Assembly: GCF_003351025.1 (NCBI RefSeq)
Contig: NZ_QPCG01000008.1
Location: 124,001-188,000 of the forward strand
Length of the DNA stretch: 64,000 nucleotides
Direction: 5' to 3'
DNA from: Mucilaginibacter endophyticus
GTDB taxonomy: Bacteria > Bacteroidota > Bacteroidia > Sphingobacteriales > Sphingobacteriaceae
Shown here: piece after piece, positions 43,925-52,879 of the stretch
Layout: the number at the start of each line of letters is the position of its first letter
Numbering within the stretch: position 1 is the stretch's first letter
Notes under the pieces: model-generated
What the model saw: only the letters and a program-made list of their open reading frames with translations
Told to the model about the DNA's origin: nothing
Database searches by the model: none
Program-made: the position numbers and the translations under genes

Positions 43925-44701
43925 ATGAATTACGCTACATCAACACCCCAACAATCAACCATAAATACATGTGTAGGTTTACGACAGTTGCTTCGGTATT
44001 TGGTTGCAGTGGCTGCTTTGGTTTTATCAGGTGCGGCTACAGGTTTTGCACAAACCCAGAAACTGGCTGCGCCGGGCACATCTGAAGTATTGGGACAAAT
44101 AGATAGTATAACAATAGCTGTTGCTGTTCAGGCGCCATCCAACCAGCAAACTCCGCTGCAGGTAATTTGTGTTTTTCAATATACCGAAGGGGACATTTTT
44201 AATTCGCCACCCGCCTTGCCCCGCAATCTGAATGGCCTGGTGCACGTGGATGATGCATTAAAAGGAATGCTTACCGAATTGAGAAAAAGCGGCAGGTTTG
44301 AAGGTCATGCATTGGAAACCATACTAATTACACCACCCGCAGGTAGTATGCCTGCCGAAAAATTGCTGATCATAGGCCTTGGAGACAGAAAAACCTTCAA
44401 TCCGGAACTAATGACAAGCGTTGGCCGAGTAGAGATGCGTGAAGCTTTACGCTTAGGGGTAAGTAGCTACTCGCATGCCAGTGATTTAAAAGACGCAGGA
44501 ATTGACTCACCTACAGGCGCGGTAGCAGTTAACGTAATTAAAGGCGCTATAAACGCTTATGAAACCGAGCGTTTTTTAAAAGGGCACTCGCTTACGGCTT
44601 TTCAACCCATGGCTAAAATAACGCTGCTTGCAGGACCTGCTTTTTTTCAAATCACAGCCGATGCTGTTAAGGCCTTTCTTGCTACTTCAAAAGGTAATTA
44701 A
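43925..44701 (+). CDS. Secreted stand-alone M17 N-terminal domain protein
   Basis: 258 residues. A hydrophobic segment at about 24-42 followed by GFAQ looks like a signal peptide with a long polar front. Residues 50-250 match the N-terminal macro-like domain of leucyl aminopeptidases (LLIIGLGDRKTFNPELM, VGRVEMREALRLG). The catalytic metal-binding M17 C-terminal domain is absent and no gene for it follows. It may bind ligands or be a regulatory or remnant form. The gene ends 63 bp before the ECF sigma gene. Confidence 0.75.
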   Translation: MNYATSTPQQSTINTCVGLRQLLRYLVAVAALVLSGAATGFAQTQKLAAPGTSEVLGQIDSITIAVAVQAPSNQQTPLQVICVFQYTEGDIFNSPPALPRNLNGLVHVDDALKGMLTELRKSGRFEGHALETILITPPAGSMPAEKLLIIGLGDRKTFNPELMTSVGRVEMREALRLGVSSYSHASDLKDAGIDSPTGAVAVNVIKGAINAYETERFLKGHSLTAFQPMAKITLLAGPAFFQITADAVKAFLATSKGN

Positions 44702-44764
44702 CCAATCTGAACGATCAGTGTGTTATTTAACTTTTACTTTACGTAGGTTGTTTAATTTTGGCGG

Positions 44765-45373
44765 ATGCAACAATTTGATACTCCTCCTGCTGATCATGAA
44801 CTGTTGGAAATGCTTAGGGACGATAACATCACCGCTTTTGATGTATTGTTCAATCGCTATTGGAAATCACTTTTTATAGCTGCCCAGACAAGGTTAGGAG
44901 ATGATGAGGCCGCGAAAGATATTGTGCAGAACCTGTTGATTGACGTTTGGCAAAAGCGGGGTGAGCTTCAGATTAACACGTCTCTTGAGCAGTTTTTATT
45001 TGGCGCGGTTAAACGTAAGGTATTAAATCATTTTCGCTCTGAAGCCATCAGGCAAAACGCCATGGAAAATGCTTTAAGCCGTATTAATGATATTATTTAT
45101 AAAGAAGAAAACCTGGTATCCTACTTTAACCTGGAAAAAATTGTAAGTGAAGAGGTAGAAGATATGCCGGTTAATATGAAGCGCGCTTTCCTGTTACGTA
45201 GTGACAGTTATTCGGTAAAAGAAATCGCGGAGAACCTCAATCTCGCTGAGCAAACGGTATCAAACAATATTACCGAAGCCCTGAAACGTTTAAAACGCCG
45301 TCTTAAAGTTGAATACCCCGACCGGTATATTAACTGCTTTGTTTGTCTCGTCATCCTGTTTACACAAAGTTAA
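44765..45373 (+). CDS. ECF RNA polymerase sigma-70 factor
   Basis: 202 residues. Region 2 (FDVLFNRYWKSLFIAAQTRLGDDEAAKDIVQNLLIDVW) and region 4 (YSVKEIAENLNLAEQTVSNNI) are present and the linker is short, as in extracytoplasmic-function factors. The gene is followed 74 bp later by a FecR anti-sigma gene and a SusC with STN domain, so it should respond to the ligand of that transporter. Written motifs are segments, not a full alignment. Confidence 0.93.
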   Translation: MQQFDTPPADHELLEMLRDDNITAFDVLFNRYWKSLFIAAQTRLGDDEAAKDIVQNLLIDVWQKRGELQINTSLEQFLFGAVKRKVLNHFRSEAIRQNAMENALSRINDIIYKEENLVSYFNLEKIVSEEVEDMPVNMKRAFLLRSDSYSVKEIAENLNLAEQTVSNNITEALKRLKRRLKVEYPDRYINCFVCLVILFTQS

Positions 45374-45447
45374 CAGAAAGTTGATGTAAAATAGAAGTAG
45401 TAAAAGCGGCTTTGTGCAACATGTCAGTAAAAAACGCACAAAACTGA

Positions 45448-46410
45448 ATGGACTCGTCGGAGCTTAAAAAATTAATTGACCGCTACCTTAAAAATAAAGC
45501 TACCGAGCAGGAGCAAAAACTGGTTGATGAATGGTATCAATCGTACGATGATATCAATGAATCATTACCTGCCGCTAAAGAACAGCAGTTTAAAAGCGAG
45601 ATCTACAACTACACGAGAGCACGCGTAAACAGCAATCCTCCTCCCAAAATACGAAGACTAAATATTATCAGGTACGCGGCTGCCGCTGCAATCATTGTGC
45701 TGGCTACCGCAGGGTTGTTGGTGCGCCGGGAGATTGCGCAGCAACAGCAGGAACAGCAAAAGCCAAGCTATGCCATCTTTAAAACCGGTATTGGGCAGGT
45801 GAAAAAGCTGGAGCTACCTGATGGTTCAACCGTTTGGCTCAATGCCATGTCGAGCATCCGGATTATTGATGGTTTTGAGAAAAAGCCAACCCGCAATATC
45901 TACCTGGATGAGGGCGAAGCTTATTTTGAAGTAAAGCACGATCCTGCACACCCCTTTCTTGTAGTCACCAACAGCATAACCACTAAGGTGCTGGGTACGT
46001 CATTTAATGTTAAAGCATACAAATTATTAGACTACGTAGCCGTAACCCTGCGTACCGGCCACGTGGAGGTGAGCGATAAGCAAGGCAAAATGGCTGTGCT
46101 GGGGCCTAACCAAAGGGCTACCTATTCACTACAAGAGCATAGTTACGATATGAGCGCCTATAACGGCGAAAAAAGCAGGCGTTGGGTGGAAGGTAAAAGC
46201 GCCCTCAGCAATGCTTCCTTCCGGGAACTGGCCTTAACCGTCAACAACATCTACGGGGTAAAACTCACCAGTAAAAACAAGCTTACAGATACCTATAAAT
46301 ACAATATCATCATCAGCCATTCGCGCACGATTGATGAAACCATGAAGCTAATATGTTCCATCCACAAAAACAGCTGCAGGAGGAAAAACAATGATGTAAC
46401 CATGTATTAA
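45448..46410 (+). CDS. FecR family anti-sigma factor
   Basis: 320 residues. An N-terminal cytoplasmic helical part (1-72), one membrane segment at about 73-92, and a periplasmic FecR domain (about 110-205, with LPDGSTVWLNAMS and DEGEAYFEVKHD) followed by a DUF4974-type C-terminal region. It holds the ECF sigma factor until the STN domain of the outer-membrane transporter signals. The membrane topology N-in/C-out fits this. Confidence 0.92.
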   Translation: MDSSELKKLIDRYLKNKATEQEQKLVDEWYQSYDDINESLPAAKEQQFKSEIYNYTRARVNSNPPPKIRRLNIIRYAAAAAIIVLATAGLLVRREIAQQQQEQQKPSYAIFKTGIGQVKKLELPDGSTVWLNAMSSIRIIDGFEKKPTRNIYLDEGEAYFEVKHDPAHPFLVVTNSITTKVLGTSFNVKAYKLLDYVAVTLRTGHVEVSDKQGKMAVLGPNQRATYSLQEHSYDMSAYNGEKSRRWVEGKSALSNASFRELALTVNNIYGVKLTSKNKLTDTYKYNIIISHSRTIDETMKLICSIHKNSCRRKNNDVTMY

Positions 46411-46419
46411 AAAAAAGAA

Positions 46420-46441
46420 GCCGGTCTGTAGCAGAACCGGC
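46420..46441 (-). terminator. Hairpin with T run on the minus strand
   Basis: GCCGGT/ACCGGC with an extra CTG/CAG pairing; on the minus strand it is followed by TTCTTTTTTTT. It lies between fecR and the SusC gene, where no minus-strand gene exists. It may reduce read-through or act as an attenuator, but its purpose is unclear. Confidence 0.4.
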
Positions 46442-46525
46442 CATTGATTGCAAAGCTAATAGATTGAGCCCTATTTGCTTATGCCCTTAGTTTCTCCGTT
46501 AAAAATCCACTAAGAACTCAAAAGT

Positions 46526-49500
46526 ATGAAAAAAAACTTACGTTGCTTAACTAAAGCCATGCGTATCACTTTTCTGATTTACACCATTATTATCGCGGGC
46601 GCAGGTGTATTGATAGCCGCCCCAAGCACAGGACAGGTTTTTGAGAAACGCGTTAGCGTTTCCCTCTCAAAAGAAACCTTATTAAGTTCTGTTAAAAAAA
46701 TTGAAATTGCCGGTAATGTTGAATTTGCCTACGACCCCAAATTACTTGGTTTGGCCGATGTGCAGGTTAAAAACCAGTCTTTTAATAACGAGCGTTTAGC
46801 TGATATATTAAAAAGCCTTTTTGAAAATACCGATATCGCTTTTAAAGAAGAAATATCAGGTACCGTTACCCTGTTTAAAAAAGAGCCGCCAAAGCCTGCC
46901 TTAGGTAAAATCACTGGAAAAATTGTTGATGAAAAAGGTGTGCCGTTAACAGGCGCTACCGTTATGCTGCAGGAAGCCAGCAAAGGGGTACAGGCCGACA
47001 TTAACGGCGAATTTAGCATAAGTGCCGATGACGGAAACTATACCCTGGTGGTAAGTTTCATCTCGTTCGAGACGAAAAGAATACCCGGGGTTAAAATAAA
47101 ATCGGGCGAGGTCACGCAGCTTAAGCCTATAACATTGGTAGCACAATCAGGTACATTGAACGAGGTGTTGGTTGTTGGTTACGGCACACAGCGGAAGCAG
47201 AACCTTACCGGTGCTGTTGATCAGGTTACCTCAAAGGTGCTTGAAAACCGGTCGCTGCCTAATTTAACCCAGGGCTTGCAGGGCGTTATTCCCAACCTTA
47301 ACCTGGTGCCGCTTGATGGTAAACCTATCCAATCGCCAACGTACAACGTAAGGGGTACTACCTCTATTGGTCAGGGTGGAAACGCGCTGGTTTTGGTTGA
47401 CGGTGTTGAGGGCGATCCGAGCAGGATCAACCCTAATGATGTGGCTTCAATTTCGGTATTGAAAGATGCGGCTTCGGCCTCTATATATGGTGCAAGGGCT
47501 GCTTTTGGTGTTATCCTCATCACTACCAAAAACCCTTCTACAGACAAAACATCTGTTTCTTATTCATTTAACCACTCCATTAAAAGCCCTACCACTGTGC
47601 CTAAGTTCGTTACAGATGGATACACCTTCGCTAAGATGTTTAACGATGCCTGGAGTGCATGGAATGATTACTCGCAAACACCACAAAACATCAATAAAAC
47701 AGTTAAGTTTTCCCCGGCTTACCTGGAAGAACTCAGAAAGCATTCCCTTGATCCATCATTGCCATCGACCATAGTTAATAGTGCCGGCGAATATGAATAT
47801 TATGGTAACACCGATTGGTACAAGCTATTGTACAAGGATCATAACGAAGCCCGTGAACATAACATCGCTATCTCGGGTAACAGTGACAAAGCCGACTTCC
47901 TGATCACCGGCCGTTACTATTCACAGGATGGTTTGTTCCGCTATAATTCTGATGATTACAGGATGTATAATTTAAGGGCTAAAGGATCATTACAGGTGTA
48001 TCCATGGTTAACCCTTTATAACAATGCCGATTACTCCAATATGAAATACCATAACCCGTTAAACGTAGGTGAAGGTGGTAGTATCTGGAGAAATATTCAG
48101 GATGAAGGCCATACCATGGTGCCTTTATTTAATCCTGATGGCACCCTTACTTATTCTGCCGCTTACTCGGTAGGTGATTATTTTTACGGCAAAAACGGTA
48201 TCGACTTTGATAACAGGGTATTTAGGAATACTACAGGTTTCACGGCACGTTTCTTTGATAATACATTCCGGGTTAAAGGCGATTTCACGTTTCAGAATAC
48301 TGACAACGGCCAAACCCGTAAACGCGTGCCTGTTGCTTATAGCCGCAAACCGGGCGTAATTGAATACGTAGGTACTGCCTATAATGACCTTGAAAATTAT
48401 AGCCAAAGTACCCAATACATCGCCACCAACACTTATGGCGAGTTTGAGCCTAAATTGAAAGGCGGCCATTATTTCAAAGCATTGGCTGGTTTTAACTTCG
48501 AGCAATCAACCAAAAAATCGCTGGACGTTACACGGAACGGTTTAATTTTTGACGATGCAACGGATATTAACCTGGCATTGGGCCAGTCAATAAGCACTGC
48601 AGGTGGCTGGGATCAGTGGGATATCGTAGGCGGTTTCTATCGTTTGAATTATTCGTTTAAAGACAGGTACCTGGTTGAGGTAGATGGCCGTTATGATGGC
48701 TCATCAAAATTCCCTGCCGATCAGCGTTATGCTTTCTTCCCTTCTGTTTCCGGAGGTTGGAAAATCTCCAATGAACCATTCTGGAAAGTATCGAAAGATT
48801 TGATCACCAATTTAAAAGTAAGGGCTTCTTACGGTTCGTTGGGTAATGGTAGCATTGGTTCATACGCGTTCCAGGAAAAATTCAGTATTTCTAAATCGGG
48901 CAGGATCCTGAATGGTGTATTACCTCAAAAAACCAATCAGCCGGGTGTATTGCCCGATGGTTTAACATGGGAAACCTCAAACGTCCAAAACCTTGGTTTG
49001 GATCTGGGCATGCTGCAAAATCGTTTGAATATTTCTGCCGATGGCTATATCCGCAGAACAACCAACATGTTTACCGTAGGTATGACCTTACCTGCTGTTT
49101 TTGGTACCGATGTACCTAAAGGTAACTACGCCGACCTGAAAACAAAAGGCTGGGAAGTAACTGTAACCTGGCGCGACAAGTTTAATGCCGGAGCAAAGCC
49201 GTTTAACTATGGCCTGAGGTTAACCCTAGCCGACTATACAGCTAAAATCACCAAATACAATAACCCCGATAAGCGTTTGAATGATTACTACGCAGGTCAG
49301 ACAGTAGGCGAGATATGGGGATTTGAAACAGCGGGCTATTTCACATCTGCACAGGATATTGCCAACTCCCCAAAGCAAACCCTTATTAAAGCGTCAACTA
49401 CCGGGCAGCTTTTACCGGGCGATATCAAGTTTAAAGATTTGAACGGCGATGGCGTAATTGACTACGGCGATCAAACTGTAAATAAACCTGGTGATAAACG

Positions 49501-50062
49501 CATTATTGGTAATAGTACACCAAGGTATACTTACGGCATTGGTGTTGATGCCGACTGGAATAACTTCTTCTTCTCGGCTTTTTTCCAGGGCGTTGCCAAA
49601 CGCGATTGGTATCCGGGTTCCGAAGCAAGTGTTTTCTGGGGACAATACAACAGACCATATAATAAAGTGCCGCAATCGCAATTGGGTAAAATCTGGTCAG
49701 AAGATAACCCTAATGCATACTTCCCAAGGTACCGTGGCTATTCGGCACAAAATGGCTCGGGTGAGTTAACCCAGGCGCAAACCAAATACCTGCAAAACGC
49801 GGCTTACCTGCGCATGAAAAACGTACAGATAGGATACAACCTGCCATTGCGTTTGATCCAGAAGATCAAGCTGAACAACTTCCGTGTATTCCTCTCGGGC
49901 GAGAACCTGTTAACCTGGTCGCCGCTTTATAAGATCACCAAAGATATCGACCCTGAAAGCATCAACGGATCGGACAGGGTACTTACCGATGGTAATAGTG
50001 GTAACGGAAATAACTACCCGATACTTAAGAGCGTAACCCTGGGTTTCACCGCAACATTTTAA
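46526..50062 (+). CDS. SusC/RagA transporter with STN signalling domain
   Basis: 1178 residues. Signal peptide (about 1-32), STN domain (about 48-115) that contacts FecR in the periplasm, carboxypeptidase-regulatory-like domain (about 127-205), plug (LNEVLVVGYGTQRKQNLTGA and VLKDAASASIYGARAAFGVI), then a barrel ending in Phe. STN marks it as a signalling transporter linked to the ECF sigma/FecR pair just upstream. The partner SusD gene follows at 50097. The ligand is not known. Confidence 0.94.
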   Translation: MKKNLRCLTKAMRITFLIYTIIIAGAGVLIAAPSTGQVFEKRVSVSLSKETLLSSVKKIEIAGNVEFAYDPKLLGLADVQVKNQSFNNERLADILKSLFENTDIAFKEEISGTVTLFKKEPPKPALGKITGKIVDEKGVPLTGATVMLQEASKGVQADINGEFSISADDGNYTLVVSFISFETKRIPGVKIKSGEVTQLKPITLVAQSGTLNEVLVVGYGTQRKQNLTGAVDQVTSKVLENRSLPNLTQGLQGVIPNLNLVPLDGKPIQSPTYNVRGTTSIGQGGNALVLVDGVEGDPSRINPNDVASISVLKDAASASIYGARAAFGVILITTKNPSTDKTSVSYSFNHSIKSPTTVPKFVTDGYTFAKMFNDAWSAWNDYSQTPQNINKTVKFSPAYLEELRKHSLDPSLPSTIVNSAGEYEYYGNTDWYKLLYKDHNEAREHNIAISGNSDKADFLITGRYYSQDGLFRYNSDDYRMYNLRAKGSLQVYPWLTLYNNADYSNMKYHNPLNVGEGGSIWRNIQDEGHTMVPLFNPDGTLTYSAAYSVGDYFYGKNGIDFDNRVFRNTTGFTARFFDNTFRVKGDFTFQNTDNGQTRKRVPVAYSRKPGVIEYVGTAYNDLENYSQSTQYIATNTYGEFEPKLKGGHYFKALAGFNFEQSTKKSLDVTRNGLIFDDATDINLALGQSISTAGGWDQWDIVGGFYRLNYSFKDRYLVEVDGRYDGSSKFPADQRYAFFPSVSGGWKISNEPFWKVSKDLITNLKVRASYGSLGNGSIGSYAFQEKFSISKSGRILNGVLPQKTNQPGVLPDGLTWETSNVQNLGLDLGMLQNRLNISADGYIRRTTNMFTVGMTLPAVFGTDVPKGNYADLKTKGWEVTVTWRDKFNAGAKPFNYGLRLTLADYTAKITKYNNPDKRLNDYYAGQTVGEIWGFETAGYFTSAQDIANSPKQTLIKASTTGQLLPGDIKFKDLNGDGVIDYGDQTVNKPGDKRIIGNSTPRYTYGIGVDADWNNFFFSAFFQGVAKRDWYPGSEASVFWGQYNRPYNKVPQSQLGKIWSEDNPNAYFPRYRGYSAQNGSGELTQAQTKYLQNAAYLRMKNVQIGYNLPLRLIQKIKLNNFRVFLSGENLLTWSPLYKITKDIDPESINGSDRVLTDGNSGNGNNYPILKSVTLGFTATF

Positions 50063-50096
50063 TCAATAGCAGACGACAATTTTAAAGACATTCCAT

Positions 50097-51890
50097 ATGT
50101 TTCACATAAAAGCAACACACATTAAGTTAGCCATAGCAATGCTTTTTGCAAGCTTGATTATAGTTAGCTGTAAAAAGTTAGACCAGGTACCAAAGGACAC
50201 CGCCACCAACAGCGCTGTTTTTGGAAGTATAAACGGTTTGCAGCTATACGCCAACTCGTTTTACGATATCCTGCCAACAGCGGGCGACGCTGTACGCGGC
50301 GACGCGATGGCTGATTATGCCGCCAGGACATCGGTTCCTGATTTTTTAAGGCCGGGCGCGTTTGGTCCGCGACAAAGCAGCGGCTGGAGCTGGAGCGGCT
50401 TGCGTAACATTAATTACTTTATCGAAAACTGTACAAACCCGTCTATCTCGCTTGATCAGCGCCAGCATTTTATAGGTCTTGCACGCTTTTTCAGGGCCTG
50501 GTTTTATTTTGATAAACTGAAACGTTTTGGCGATGTGCCATGGATTGGCAAAACCATGAAGGTTGATGATCCTGCATTATATAACGGCAGGGACAAAAGG
50601 ACGCTTGTTGTCGATTCGATACTTGCCGATCTTGACTATGCAGGCCTGCATATCAACACTACCGATAATACACGGAGCCTTATTACCAAATACACGGCTT
50701 ACGCGTTTAAATCAAGGGTTTGCTTGTTTGAAGGTACCTTCAGAAAATATCATGACGAATATGGCTTACAATCATCGGTTGATGGATTGCTGAATCAGGG
50801 TGTTACTGCCGCGCAAAAAGTAATGAACGAAGGTGGTTTTAGTTTGAACACCGCAGGCGGTACCGATAAAGCATACAGGCAATTGTTCACCAGCCAGGCG
50901 CCGGTAGCATCGGAGGTGATCCTTGCTGCGATTTCTGATCCTGCACTGGGTATCTTCAACGATTCAAACTGGTATTGGACCAGCGCCACCTACGGCGACA
51001 GGTTAAGTTTTATCCGCACGTTTGTAAATACCTATCTTAATATTGATGGTACGCCATTTACCGATAAGCCCGGCTATAAAACAATGCCATTTGCACAAGA
51101 GGTAAAAGGTCGTGACATGCGTTTACAGCAAACCATCCGTATGGGTAACTACACCCGTTTAAATGGCGCAACGCAACAGGCCGCCCCTCCGGTGTTTTCG
51201 TATACCTATACCGGTTACCAGCCTATTAAATTAACTCAGGATGATGCCTCGATGGATGGCGGATCGCGCAATACCAACTCAATACCACTTATGCGTTATG
51301 CCGAGGTATTGTTAAATTATGCTGAAGCAAAAGCCGAGCTGGGTACATTTACCGATGCCGACTGGAACCTTACCATTGGCGCCTTACGCCGCAGGGCTGG
51401 TATAACCGGCAATACGGCTACCAAGCCGGTTGTTGCCGATAAATACCTGCAAACAAATTACTTCCCGGCAATCTCCGATCCTGCTTTATTAGAGATAAGG
51501 CGTGAACGTGGTATTGAGCTTGCTTTTGAAGGTTTCAGGTTCAATGATATTGTAAGGTGGAAACGCGGTGAGCTGATGGATCAGACCTGGAACGGTTTTT
51601 ACGTACCGGCGCTGGATGTACCACTTGATTTAAATGAAGATGGTAAGCCCGACGTATGCTTTTATACTACGCTTCCGGCAAACCAGGTTTCGGGTGTAAC
51701 CTATGTTAGCGTTGCCGCTACGTTAACCGGAGGTACTGCAAATCCGCAAAGGCTTAACAGCGATAATGAGCTCACCTGGTTAACAACCGTTCAGCGTAAA
51801 TGGGACAACAAGTTTTACCTGTACCCTATCCCCGAAACCGACAGGCTTCAGAATCCTAAATTAGGTCAGAACCCGGGTTGGGAACAATAA
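50097..51890 (+). CDS. SusD/RagB family surface lipoprotein
   Basis: 597 residues. Lipobox Cys in LIIVSCKKLD. The helical SusD fold is supported by FIGLARFFRAWFYFDKLKRFGDVPW, LMRYAEVLLNYAEAKAE and the late motif RRERGIELAFEGFRFNDIVRW, which is typical of the main SusD group. It pairs with the STN-SusC encoded 34 bp upstream. The next gene, a secreted endonuclease/phosphatase-fold enzyme, follows by 18 bp. Confidence 0.94.
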   Translation: MFHIKATHIKLAIAMLFASLIIVSCKKLDQVPKDTATNSAVFGSINGLQLYANSFYDILPTAGDAVRGDAMADYAARTSVPDFLRPGAFGPRQSSGWSWSGLRNINYFIENCTNPSISLDQRQHFIGLARFFRAWFYFDKLKRFGDVPWIGKTMKVDDPALYNGRDKRTLVVDSILADLDYAGLHINTTDNTRSLITKYTAYAFKSRVCLFEGTFRKYHDEYGLQSSVDGLLNQGVTAAQKVMNEGGFSLNTAGGTDKAYRQLFTSQAPVASEVILAAISDPALGIFNDSNWYWTSATYGDRLSFIRTFVNTYLNIDGTPFTDKPGYKTMPFAQEVKGRDMRLQQTIRMGNYTRLNGATQQAAPPVFSYTYTGYQPIKLTQDDASMDGGSRNTNSIPLMRYAEVLLNYAEAKAELGTFTDADWNLTIGALRRRAGITGNTATKPVVADKYLQTNYFPAISDPALLEIRRERGIELAFEGFRFNDIVRWKRGELMDQTWNGFYVPALDVPLDLNEDGKPDVCFYTTLPANQVSGVTYVSVAATLTGGTANPQRLNSDNELTWLTTVQRKWDNKFYLYPIPETDRLQNPKLGQNPGWEQ

Positions 51891-51908
51891 TCAAACACAT
51901 AGATAATC

Positions 51909-52748
51909 ATGAAGATAAAACAATATTTATTTGCCTTATTATTTGCGTTTGTGTGTATGCAAGGCCATGCGCAGCATTTAATTGCAGGCACTTTCAACTT
52001 ACGGTTTGATAACCCCAGGGATACCGGCAATTTATGGGCGAACCGTGCGCCGGTTGCTGCCGCGCTGATCCGTTTTCATCAGTTTGATATTTTTGGAACC
52101 CAGGAAGGGCTAAAAAATCAATTAGATGATTTAAACAATGCCCTGCCCGAATATGAGCGTTATGGCTTAGGCAGGGATGACGGTAAGGATGCCGGCGAAC
52201 ATTCGGCCATATTCTTTAAAAAGAGCCGATTTGTGTTGTTGAAAAAAGGTGATTTCTGGCTGTCAGAAACACCTGATAAACCAGGCTTAGGCTGGGACGC
52301 GACTTGCTGCAACCGGATATGCTCATGGGTGTACCTGCAGGATAAAGAAAGCAAAAAGAAATTCTATTTCTTTAACGCGCATTTCGATCACCAGGGGAAA
52401 ATAGCCCGCGAAGAAAGTGGTAAGCTGATCCTGAAAAAGATCAAAGAAATTGCCGGCAACGAAAAAGCCATATTCACCGGCGATTTGAATGGCGATCATA
52501 ACAGTACCTGGTACCAGCGCCTGGCAACCTCAAACTATTTGGTTGACACTTACAGTCAGGCAAAACAGCCGTATGGATTTAATGCATCTTTTAACTCATT
52601 TGGAAGGGCCTTAAAATCAAACGGTGTAATCGACCATATTTTTACCACCGGTAAAGTGGATGTTAAAAGATGGGGTATTTTAAGCGATAGCTACCACGGA
52701 AAATTTCCATCAGATCATTTCCCGGTATTGGCGGAAGTGAATTTGTAA
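51909..52748 (+). CDS. Secreted endonuclease/exonuclease/phosphatase-fold enzyme
   Basis: 279 residues. Signal peptide 1-21 (ends GHAQ). The EEP fold shows TFNLRFDNP at the N-terminus, FGTQEGL with a metal-binding Glu, FFNAHFDHQG, FTGDLNGDHN and the final SDSYHGKFPSDHFPV. It hydrolyses phosphodiester or phosphomonoester bonds outside the cytoplasm, for instance of inositol phosphates, nucleic acid or lipid head groups. It is the only enzyme of this SusCD operon and so hints at the nature of the ligand. Confidence 0.88.
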   Translation: MKIKQYLFALLFAFVCMQGHAQHLIAGTFNLRFDNPRDTGNLWANRAPVAAALIRFHQFDIFGTQEGLKNQLDDLNNALPEYERYGLGRDDGKDAGEHSAIFFKKSRFVLLKKGDFWLSETPDKPGLGWDATCCNRICSWVYLQDKESKKKFYFFNAHFDHQGKIAREESGKLILKKIKEIAGNEKAIFTGDLNGDHNSTWYQRLATSNYLVDTYSQAKQPYGFNASFNSFGRALKSNGVIDHIFTTGKVDVKRWGILSDSYHGKFPSDHFPVLAEVNL

Positions 52749-52770
52749 GATAATCCTGGTTTATTGAAAA

Positions 52771-52799
52771 AGGGGCTGCCGGAGGTGGCCCCTTTTTTT
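52771..52799. terminator. Terminator between EEP operon and accessory module
   Basis: Stem AGGGGC/GCCCCT with an 11-nt loop, A5 on the left and T7 on the right. It can serve both the plus-strand operon and the minus-strand module that ends at 52880. Confidence 0.85.
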
Positions 52800-52879
52800 G
52801 TAAATTACTGATTGTCATCTATACTTTTGCCCCTGTTTTTAACAACGTTTTATCTGTTTATTTCACTGATATAAAGAAT

